This document shows positions 1 to 6,265 of a stretch of DNA of 11,151 nucleotides, in pieces; positions within the stretch are counted from its first letter, which is position 1, and the number at the start of each line of letters is the position of its first letter. Source of the DNA: Bacteroidota bacterium (lineage in GTDB: Bacteria; Bacteroidota; Bacteroidia; J057); assembly GCA_963169475.1 (NCBI GenBank), contig CAUJFT010000124.1, positions 1-11,151 on the forward strand, given 5' to 3'. A model generated the notes under the pieces. The model did not search any database, was not told the DNA's origin, and was given only the letters and a program-made list of their open reading frames with translations. Both the position numbers and the translations under genes were made by a program.

Positions 1-681
1 AATGGAAAATGGGGATATATAGACCGCAATGGAAACATCGCTATTCCCCCTCAATTTTTGTTTCCGGCTAACTTTCATCAAGGTCATGCCTATGTTATGG
101 ACGAAAAGGGAGAGACTTTTTGCATAGACCGCTTCGGCAAAAGAATGTTAAATCAATACAGGGTGGTCTCCAACTTTAAAGAAGGATATGCACCAGTAAA
201 GGGGGGATACAGAGGCGAAAAATTTGACTTGAAGGAAAACCTAAAAATGGCATTAGTGGATTCTACCGGTTACTTAACCACCTCTCCTCAATTCGATATT
301 GTGGGAGAATACGGAAGTGGGCTTGCTCCTGTCCTTGTTGGTAGCGAACAGACAGCTTTGCTTACCCTAAAAGATGATTATCGCACGCTAAAATTTTCGG
401 GAGGAAAATGGGGATTCATCAATCACAAAGGAACATTTTCAATCAATCCGCAATTTGAAAATGCTAAGGGTTTTGACCACGGAATGGCACCCGTAAAACT
501 TAATGGATTGTGGGGATATATTTTGCCTAACGGAAGCTGGGCTTATGACCCTCAATTTCAATGGGCAGGTAGCTTTGACTCTCAAGGAGTAGCAAAAGTA
601 ATTCTAAGCGAAAAACACAGACCCTATCAAGGGAGAACCGCATACATAAATCGGAGTAAGGTCATCTGGACAGAACCGTAA
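1..681 (+). CDS. WG-repeat protein, 5'-truncated by the window edge
   Basis: The frame is open from base 1 and ends in TAA at 679-681, giving 226 residues, so the true start lies upstream. The protein is built of about five WG-type repeats (aromatic-G-[YF]-I-[DN]-x2-G ... PQF ... F-x2-G-x-A-PV), roughly at residues 1-34, 35-80, 81-117, 134-167 and 168-201. Repeats 1, 4 and 5 keep the WG pair (GKWGYI, GKWGFI, GLWGYI). Repeats 2 and 3 have lost the tryptophan but keep the D-x2-G turn and the GYAPV/GLAPV strand. A 25-residue tail ends IWTEP. WG repeats are beta-rich and common in Bacteroidota surface or periplasmic proteins, but no single biochemical function is established for them. Location cannot be judged because the N-terminus is missing. 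The next gene has its own promoter, so this gene probably ends a separate transcript. Confidence 0.85.
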   Translation, partial: NGKWGYIDRNGNIAIPPQFLFPANFHQGHAYVMDEKGETFCIDRFGKRMLNQYRVVSNFKEGYAPVKGGYRGEKFDLKENLKMALVDSTGYLTTSPQFDIVGEYGSGLAPVLVGSEQTALLTLKDDYRTLKFSGGKWGFINHKGTFSINPQFENAKGFDHGMAPVKLNGLWGYILPNGSWAYDPQFQWAGSFDSQGVAKVILSEKHRPYQGRTAYINRSKVIWTEP

Positions 682-767
682 TTTTGTTGCTTTTTATATT
701 CATGGCACAGCAGCAGTTCGTTTATAAAGGAAAGTTGTATCTCCTCCACTCAAAAATTTTAGTCCTC

Positions 768-797
768 TTGAATTACAAAATAAAAATATTATCTTTG
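768..797 (+). promoter_or_regulatory. Bacteroidota-type promoter for the PASTA gene pair
   Basis: TATCTTTG at 790-797 matches the -7 consensus TAnnTTTG exactly, and TTG at 768-770 lies 19 bases upstream, within the spacing usual for the -33 element. Transcription should begin about 5-7 bases after the box, near 802-805. That would leave an untranslated leader of roughly 110 bases before the ATG at 913. The leader ends in a TA dinucleotide run at 895-904. The promoter call rests on consensus match only. Confidence 0.6.
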
Positions 798-912
798 CGC
801 CCTCATCATTCCTTGTAAATAGAATAATTCTCCGGAGTAAGTACTATTATTGTATTTACCTAGAAAAATAGGCAGACTGATGATATTTCTGTAGTATATA
901 TATATTAAATGT

Positions 913-1707
913 ATGTTCGATTATTTCAAAAGCAAAGAGTTTTTTCTGACCCTATTAGGCTTAGTAGCAGTAGTGGTTCTGGGATTTCTCTTTATTTTTT
1001 ACATATTTTTACCTACCTATACCAAGCACGGAGCTTCTGTCGTAGTACCTGATGTACAGAAATTAGGCTACAAAGAAGCAATTGGTAAGCTCGAAAGAGC
1101 AGGATTAGCAGTAGAAGTACGCGACTCTCTCTACATGCCTAATCTTTCGCCCTTGACCGTAATCAGACAAAACCCTTTGCCGACCAATACCGTCAAACCC
1201 GGAAGAACAGTCTATATATCTCTGAACAAAGCGGTTCCACCTATGGTAAAAATGCCAAAAGTGGTGGACTTATCAGTATATCAAGCAAAAGCAAGATTAG
1301 AAAGCTGGAAACTTCAGGTTCAGGATATTAAGCGTGTACCAGATATAGCAAAAAATGCAGTTTTAAGGGCGCAATATAAAGGCAAAGAAATAAAAGAAGG
1401 GACGGAAGTTCCGCAGGGTGCCGGAATTGTCCTTATTATCGGAGAAGGCTTAAAGGAGGCTTTTGTAGAAGTACCCGATGTTACAGGGCTCTCATTTGAC
1501 GAAGCACAGGCAAAATTAGGCGTTGCCGGTCTCAACATTAATGCAGTCTATGATAATGGTGGCGGGAATAATCGTATTTATGACCAATACCCTAAGCCGC
1601 AAGGAGATTCTGTAAAACAAGGCTGGCCTATAGATGTATTTATTCATGGTAAAGAGCCAGAAGGGTTAGAAGCCCCACTCATTGAAGGACAAGATTTAGA
1701 AAAATAA
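913..1707 (+). CDS. Membrane-anchored three-PASTA-domain protein, copy A
   Basis: The protein has 264 residues. A short cytoplasmic start (MFDYFKSKEFF) leads into one membrane helix at about 11-34, and the rest should lie in the periplasm. Three PASTA domains follow, at about 40-106, 107-179 and 183-248, each opening with a V-P-[DK]-V motif and ending in a hydrophobic strand (VYISLNK, IVLIIGEG, IDVFIHG). A charged 16-residue tail closes it. PASTA domains elsewhere bind peptidoglycan fragments or act as spacers in Ser/Thr kinases and penicillin-binding proteins. Here there is no kinase or transpeptidase domain, which is the usual Bacteroidota form. No enzyme activity is expected; a wall-binding or scaffold role is inferred. 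Copy B follows 67 bases after the stop with no convincing promoter between, so the two are probably co-transcribed. Confidence 0.9.
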   Translation: MFDYFKSKEFFLTLLGLVAVVVLGFLFIFYIFLPTYTKHGASVVVPDVQKLGYKEAIGKLERAGLAVEVRDSLYMPNLSPLTVIRQNPLPTNTVKPGRTVYISLNKAVPPMVKMPKVVDLSVYQAKARLESWKLQVQDIKRVPDIAKNAVLRAQYKGKEIKEGTEVPQGAGIVLIIGEGLKEAFVEVPDVTGLSFDEAQAKLGVAGLNINAVYDNGGGNNRIYDQYPKPQGDSVKQGWPIDVFIHGKEPEGLEAPLIEGQDLEK

Positions 1708-1774
1708 AAACAATATCTGGACTTCTGCACGGGATTTGCACACGCTTGTTAAGTCTGTCTATAAAAATAAAAGT

Positions 1775-2527
1775 ATGTTCCGTTATTTTAAAACCAAGGA
1801 GTTTTTCATTTCTCTTACGGCTGTCGTGGTTGTAGCGTTTTTGGGATATATGTTCTTTTTCAATATATTTCTACCTTCCTACACACATCACGGTGAGTCT
1901 GTCGTGGTTCCAGAGGTTTCCAAGCTGCAAATAGAAGAAGCTCGTAAAAAACTAAACGAGGCAAATCTACTCATGGAAATCAAGGACTCTCTCTATTTAC
2001 CGGGTATTACTCCTATGACAATCCTGAAACAAGAACCTCCAGCCTCCAGCACGGTTAAGCCCGACAGAACTATTTTTTTGACGATTAGCAAAGCCGTTCC
2101 TCCGATGGTAAAAATGCCAAAAGTAGTAGATTTGTCTATTTATCAAGCAAAATCAAAGTTAGAAAGCTGGAAATTACAAGTAAAAGAGGTGCGTAAAGTT
2201 CCCGATATAGCAAGAAATGTAGTGTTGAGGGCATTATTAGATGGAAAAGACATCAAAGAAGGAGAAAACGTACCCCAAGGAACGGGTATTACACTGATTA
2301 TCGGAGAGGGAGAAAAAATTCAGTCTTTCGTCCGTGTTCCAAGTGTAATCGGCTTGCTTTACAACGAAGCTGCTTCGCGACTATCTTCCGCAGGTCTTAG
2401 TATTGACCCTCAATGGGACCCTGCTGACGGAGACGGCAAAGCCTATAAACAGGTGCCAGAAAAAGACTCGCTTCGTAGAGGACAAGGGGTTTCGGTATGG
2501 TTTCATAGCAAAGGAGTTTCCAATTAG
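1775..2527 (+). CDS. Membrane-anchored three-PASTA-domain protein, copy B (tandem paralogue)
   Basis: This 250-residue protein is a tandem duplicate of the preceding gene. The ATG at 1775 is preferred over an in-frame ATG at 1736 because MFRYFKTKEFF then aligns with the start of copy A without a gap, and the alignment stays ungapped to about residue 180. One membrane helix lies at about 12-34, followed by PASTA domains at about 40-106, 107-179 and 184-247. By hand count the first domain is about 47% identical to copy A, the middle one about 76% (56 of 74), and the third only about 30%. Copy B lacks the acidic C-terminal tail of copy A. No catalytic domain is present. Function is inferred to be peptidoglycan-associated or structural; whether the copies are redundant or form a heteromer cannot be told from sequence. 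Confidence 0.88.
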   Translation: MFRYFKTKEFFISLTAVVVVAFLGYMFFFNIFLPSYTHHGESVVVPEVSKLQIEEARKKLNEANLLMEIKDSLYLPGITPMTILKQEPPASSTVKPDRTIFLTISKAVPPMVKMPKVVDLSIYQAKSKLESWKLQVKEVRKVPDIARNVVLRALLDGKDIKEGENVPQGTGITLIIGEGEKIQSFVRVPSVIGLLYNEAASRLSSAGLSIDPQWDPADGDGKAYKQVPEKDSLRRGQGVSVWFHSKGVSN

Positions 2528-2623
2528 TATCCTATCCAGAAAAAAGAATGAACGTAATCCGCTTTTTTTGTTAGATATATTTAATTTTTAAGCAAAAAAA
2601 TAGTGATAGTCGAATAATTTTCA

Positions 2624-2631
2624 TACTTTTG
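2624..2631 (+). promoter_or_regulatory. -7 promoter box, probably giving a leaderless mRNA
   Basis: TACTTTTG is an exact match to the Bacteroidota -7 box TAnnTTTG, and only five bases separate it from the ATG at 2637. With the usual start 5-7 bases after the box, transcription would begin at or next to the A of the ATG. No good TTTG -33 element is present at the right distance; the bases near 2601-2605 (TAGTG) are a weak match. This is predicted to drive the three-gene group that ends with mltG. Confidence 0.5.
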
Positions 2632-2636
2632 TTCCC

Positions 2637-3029
2637 ATGAAATTTACGATTAAGACAATATTAATTGCCGTTTTTGCACTCATTTGTGGACTATTTTTCC
2701 CGTGGTGGGCGGTGTGTATTCCGGCTTTTATCATCCCAATATTTTTTATATCGCCCCACAAACGACGATTTTCTCAAAGAAAAAAAGAAATTGGGGGACT
2801 ATCTTTTCTTTCCGGCTTCCTTGCCGGCAGCCTCGTATGGGGAATCGCTGCACTATGGATAAATTCTGGGAATGAATCTATTTTGAGTACAAAAATAGCA
2901 GAACTAATTACCCAAACCGCTCAACCTACTTACGCCATCTTAATCACTACCATAATTGGCGGGCTGCTCTGCGCTTTTCCCGCAATGACCGGGGCTTACC
3001 TTGGGCTTATCCTTAAACGTCATCAATAG
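2637..3029 (+). CDS. Small membrane protein of unknown function
   Basis: I do not recognise a family for this 130-residue protein. It is strongly hydrophobic with about four predicted membrane segments, near residues 4-22, 24-43, 55-75 and 98-124. A positively charged loop with SPHKRR and QRKKE follows the second helix and probably faces the cytoplasm. Glycines cluster in the third and fourth helices. No catalytic motif is visible. The ATG follows a perfect -7 promoter box by five bases, which supports this start and suggests a leaderless message. The stop lies four bases before the ATG of the next gene, so translation of the two is likely coupled, and mltG follows. An envelope-related role is only an inference from that neighbourhood. 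The coding call is supported by the uninterrupted hydrophobic pattern and the tight junction. Confidence 0.72.
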   Translation: MKFTIKTILIAVFALICGLFFPWWAVCIPAFIIPIFFISPHKRRFSQRKKEIGGLSFLSGFLAGSLVWGIAALWINSGNESILSTKIAELITQTAQPTYAILITTIIGGLLCAFPAMTGAYLGLILKRHQ

Positions 3030-3033
3030 AAAA

Positions 3034-3642
3034 ATGAAGCAGCTTATTCTCCTTTATTTATACCTACTCATAACGGTACTTTTGCCGGCACAACAAAAAA
3101 CAGAAAATGCCGAAGTGATATATGTTCAGGGTAACAATCGGTTTCTGCTCAATGCAGGAAATAATACCGTTTCCCTCAAAAAAGAGACCTTCTCCATAGA
3201 ATTTATGCTAAGAAAATCGGAAAAAAAAGAGACCCATTATGCCCGTTTCGTAGCAGATACAGCACCTACCTATTTCGAATATATGAAGCCCGGTATGCCC
3301 CTTAATGATACGCCTATGCTTGCAGATGGCACTTCTATGGCAACAACAGAAGACAATCATTACCACTCCCTATATTTAATCAAAGACGGAAATCATAATT
3401 TCTTCTATGAATCCGAAACAGAAAACCGCGGAGGAGCAGTACTTTTGGGAAAATATCCTAAAAAAATACTAAGATTACGCTGGAACATTGCCGACGTATA
3501 TGAATATGCCCAGACCCCTTATCCTTTCTCTCAACTAAAGCAAGATGTCCTTTACATGATTGTTTACATAGATAAAAATAGTAACTATATCATAGATGAA
3601 GGAGAATACTACAATGTCATCATTCGATTTGATGCCAGATAA
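3034..3642 (+). CDS. Exported protein of unknown function with an EF-hand-like loop
   Basis: This is a 202-residue protein. The ATG at 3034 is chosen over an in-frame TTG at 3001, which would overlap the previous gene and put 11 residues before a normal signal peptide. Residues 1-20 (lysine, then LILLYLYLLITVLLPAQ) look like a Sec signal peptide cleaved near AQ-QK, so the mature protein is periplasmic or secreted; there is no lipobox cysteine. The mature part is beta-rich and I recognise no family. Residues 180-191 (DKNSNYIIDEGE) fit the 12-residue EF-hand calcium loop at positions 1, 3, 5, 8 and 12, close to the C-terminus. It starts four bases after the preceding stop and lies 33 bases before mltG, so the three are probably one transcript. 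Confidence 0.78.
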   Translation: MKQLILLYLYLLITVLLPAQQKTENAEVIYVQGNNRFLLNAGNNTVSLKKETFSIEFMLRKSEKKETHYARFVADTAPTYFEYMKPGMPLNDTPMLADGTSMATTEDNHYHSLYLIKDGNHNFFYESETENRGGAVLLGKYPKKILRLRWNIADVYEYAQTPYPFSQLKQDVLYMIVYIDKNSNYIIDEGEYYNVIIRFDAR

Positions 3643-3675
3643 TCCACTATAAACCAATCATCATTATAACATAAT

Positions 3676-4752
3676 ATGGCTTCGGGACTGAAAAAAAAAG
3701 TGCTTATTGTCTTCCTCTTACTCCTATTGCTGGGAGGTGGGGCTGCTTTGTATTTATACAACCGAATTTTTAAATCCGGAGTAGCAATTCCAGATGGAAA
3801 AGAGTATTACGAATTAAAAATCCCAACAGGAGCAAAATACGAGGAAGTAGTAGCAATGCTCAAAAAAGATAAAGTACTGAAAGAGGTATCTTCTTTTGAA
3901 TGGATAGCCCAACAAATGGAATACCCCACCAAGGTAAAGCCGGGACGTTACATTATAAGGTCTGGTATGACAAACCGGCAGCTATTAGCCAAACTCCGCT
4001 CGGGAAATCAAGACCCTATCAAATACACTTTCTTGAAATTTCGACTTAAAAGTGATGTGGCAAAAAGTATAAAAGGAAAGTTTGAATTTAAAGGAGAAGA
4101 CTTAGAGCAACTGATGAATAATGACGCTTATCTGCGCGAGTTTGGGCTAAATCCCAATACGGCAATCGCCTTTTTTATTCCTAATACTTATAACATCAAT
4201 TGGGACCTCACCGCCCGTAGTTTTTTTGCCCGTATGCAATCAGAGTACAATCGGTTTTGGAATGAGGCAAGAGAGAAAAAGCGTGAAAAGATAGGACTTT
4301 CCCGAATCGAAATCATTACGATTGCTTCTATAGTGGAAGAAGAAACCAATCAGAACGATGAAAAAAACCGTATTGCCGGAGTATATCTGAATCGTCTTCG
4401 CAAAGGCTGGACATTAGGAGCAGACCCTACGGTAAAATTTGCAGTAGGAGATTTTTCTATCCGACGCGTTACCAATGCACATACCCAAACCCCCAGCCCG
4501 TACAACACCTATATTAATGCGGGGCTACCCCCAGGACCTATATGCACTCCCTCTGTCCCTTCTATTGATGCAGTGCTGGACGCAGAGGAGCATGACTATA
4601 TGTATTTCTGCGCAAGACCCGATTTGAGCGGACATCATAACTTTGCCAAAGACGCTGCCGGACACCAAAAAAATGCAGATGAATACCACGTATGGCTTAC
4701 TCAATACCTGAAAGAAAAAAAACAGAAACAACAAGAAGAGGCGAACCCCTAA
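3676..4752 (+). CDS. mltG: Endolytic murein transglycosylase MltG (YceG family)
   Basis: MltG is an inner-membrane lytic transglycosylase that cuts newly made glycan strands in the periplasm and so ends their growth. This copy has 358 residues, normal for the family. A lysine-led membrane helix lies at about 9-28, a LysM-like region at about 38-110 (VKPGRYII is typical), and the YceG catalytic domain at about 115-345. The catalytic glutamate is most likely E221 in IASIVEEETN, which aligns with E218 of E. coli MltG (IVEKET). Other family blocks are present: AGVYLNRLRKG, LGADPTVKFA, SPYNTYINAGLPPGPICTPS and HHNFAKDAAGHQKN. The tail is lysine- and glutamine-rich. It follows the two unknown genes by 33 bases and is probably co-transcribed with them. 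In many bacteria mltG lies near fatty-acid or folate genes, so this context is less usual. Confidence 0.96.
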   Translation: MASGLKKKVLIVFLLLLLLGGGAALYLYNRIFKSGVAIPDGKEYYELKIPTGAKYEEVVAMLKKDKVLKEVSSFEWIAQQMEYPTKVKPGRYIIRSGMTNRQLLAKLRSGNQDPIKYTFLKFRLKSDVAKSIKGKFEFKGEDLEQLMNNDAYLREFGLNPNTAIAFFIPNTYNINWDLTARSFFARMQSEYNRFWNEAREKKREKIGLSRIEIITIASIVEEETNQNDEKNRIAGVYLNRLRKGWTLGADPTVKFAVGDFSIRRVTNAHTQTPSPYNTYINAGLPPGPICTPSVPSIDAVLDAEEHDYMYFCARPDLSGHHNFAKDAAGHQKNADEYHVWLTQYLKEKKQKQQEEANP

Positions 4753-4863
4753 GAAGGACAAATTTATCCCAAGAGTAGTTTTCGGAATAGAGACAAGTAG
4801 GACTGCAAACCCTGAATTAGAAAATAAGCATCTTCACTCTACCCTAAACAAAAAAACCATACT

Positions 4864-4890
4864 TTGCTATGTTGTGGGCTTTTATAGCAA
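4864..4890 (+). repeat. Inverted repeat between mltG and the glycosyltransferase gene
   Basis: TTGCTAT at 4864-4870 is the exact reverse complement of ATAGCAA at 4884-4890, with a 13-base loop that contains GTTGTGGG. In RNA it gives a 7-bp stem, extendable by one G-U pair. It is not followed by a U-run, so it is at best a weak terminator. It may instead protect the 3' end of the mltG message or be chance in AT-rich DNA. Confidence 0.35.
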
Positions 4891-4998
4891 TTAGATTGAT
4901 AGGTTTAGGGACTTAATGCTTAATTTTAGATTGAGAGTATGGGATATTCTGTACATAATTACCCAAAAAATTTCGGATATTTGTAATTACAAAAGATT

Positions 4999-6093
4999 GT
5001 GCCAAAAATAATTTTTTCCGTTATCAACGATTACACCGGCGACCAAAGGATTCAACGGATTGCCGAACATCTGACGAAGTCCGGATATTCTGTTTCGATT
5101 GTTTGTAGGGAATTGCCAGACTCCTTACCATTACAAGGATTTCCTTATCCTATATATAGAATGCGACTTGGGGTACATAAGGGCAAATGGTTCTATTTAT
5201 GGTTTCAGGTTCGTCTATTCCTGAAATTACTATTGATGAAAGCCGACATCTTGACCGCAAATGATTTGGATACACTTCTACCCAATTATATTGTTAGCAA
5301 AATCAAAGGGATTCCCTTGGTCTATGATTCCCACGAATATTATACCGAAAGTCCAGAAATTATTCATCGTCCTACTGTGCAGAACCTTTGGCTTATGATT
5401 GAAAAATGGATTTTTCCCCGCCTCAAAAGCGCGATGACAGTCAATAACTCTATCGCAAAAATTTACTCCGAAAAATATAACGTTCCTGTGGGGGTTGTAC
5501 GTAATTTGCCGTTTAGACGTGAAACGCCCGCGTTAGATTATACCGCAAAAAAAACAGCGGGAATCTTGATTTACCAAGGTGCCTTAAATATAGGGAGAGG
5601 CATTGAAATCATGATTGAAGCCATGGCGTTTCTGCCGGAGTATAAACTATGGATTATCGGCAAAGGCGACATACAAGCCCTATTGATTGACCGCGCCAAA
5701 CGATTATCTAATGTAGAATTTATCGGATTTTTACCTCCTAACCGCCTGCGAGAATACACAGAAAAGGCACTACTCGGATTGAGTTTAGAGGAGGCAATGG
5801 GGCTTAATTATTACTATGCCTCTCCTAACAAAATCGTGGACTATATTCAAGCCGGTGTACCCTATTTATGTTCGGATTTGCCGGAAATGGTAGCACTTAC
5901 ACACAAATATCAAACGGGAAGTATAGTGCAAGAAAGCGATAGAACGCCAAAATCTCTTGCCATTTTAATTCAGTCCATCATAGACTCCCCCGAACGTTAT
6001 CTTCAATACTATGAGCAATGTAAGAAAGCCGCAGCGATTTTGTGTTGGGAAAATGAATGCCATCACCTAAACTTGATATATGATGGACTATAA
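4999..6093 (+). CDS. GT-B fold glycosyltransferase (GT4-like), GTG start
   Basis: The protein has 364 residues in the two-domain GT-B layout. The N-terminal, acceptor-side domain (1-170) holds a first strand KIIFSVINDY, the DQRIQRIAEHL helix, ILTANDLDTLLP at about 83-94, and LVYDSHEYYTESPE at about 107-120, which is typical of Bacteroidota GT4 relatives. The C-terminal, nucleotide-sugar domain opens with YQGALNIGRGIE at 192-203 and has IIGKGD and SPNKIVDYIQAGVP (275-288). The classical EX7E motif is not clear; the second acidic position appears to be D281 in PNKxxDY. No signal peptide or membrane helix is seen, so it is cytoplasmic or peripheral. A TAA in frame at 4984 leaves GTG at 4999 as the only reasonable start. 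Donor and acceptor are unknown; polysaccharide or cell-surface glycan synthesis is the likely setting. It appears to be a single-gene unit. Confidence 0.9.
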   Translation: MPKIIFSVINDYTGDQRIQRIAEHLTKSGYSVSIVCRELPDSLPLQGFPYPIYRMRLGVHKGKWFYLWFQVRLFLKLLLMKADILTANDLDTLLPNYIVSKIKGIPLVYDSHEYYTESPEIIHRPTVQNLWLMIEKWIFPRLKSAMTVNNSIAKIYSEKYNVPVGVVRNLPFRRETPALDYTAKKTAGILIYQGALNIGRGIEIMIEAMAFLPEYKLWIIGKGDIQALLIDRAKRLSNVEFIGFLPPNRLREYTEKALLGLSLEEAMGLNYYYASPNKIVDYIQAGVPYLCSDLPEMVALTHKYQTGSIVQESDRTPKSLAILIQSIIDSPERYLQYYEQCKKAAAILCWENECHHLNLIYDGL

Positions 6094-6174
6094 TATTAGG
6101 CATAGCTAGTCTTTTGTGTTTCAAAAATATATTTCTTTATCCTCAAGAGCCTACTCTGTTTCGTTTCTTGTGAA

Positions 6175-6207
6175 TGTGAGTAGATTGCTATTTTATTCGT
6201 ACTTTTG
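6175..6207 (+). promoter_or_regulatory. Bacteroidota-type promoter for the amylase-lspA operon
   Basis: TACTTTTG at 6200-6207 is an exact -7 box (TAnnTTTG), and the same octamer lies before the gene at 2637. A -33-like TGTG (three of four bases of TTTG) sits at 6175-6178, 21 bases upstream. Transcription would begin near 6212-6215, leaving a leader of about 50 bases before the ATG at 6266. Confidence 0.55.
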
Positions 6208-6265
6208 TATTCAATTTTTTCAGAGAAGACAATGTACCGCTTCCATATAAAACAACATCAAAAAA

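Noticed and set aside
1320..1538. Minus-strand open frame within the first PASTA gene
   Set aside because: It lies wholly opposite a clear gene and its translation shows no family pattern.
1736..1774. Longer start for the second PASTA protein
   Set aside because: It adds 13 residues not present in the paralogue; the ATG at 1775 aligns with the paralogue's first residue without a gap.
3001..3033. TTG start that would overlap the small membrane protein gene
   Set aside because: The ATG at 3034 directly begins a normal signal peptide and follows the preceding stop by four bases.
4525..4761. Minus-strand open frame opposite the end of mltG
   Set aside because: Its hydrophobic, F-rich start is the complement of the lysine-rich MltG tail; no independent support.
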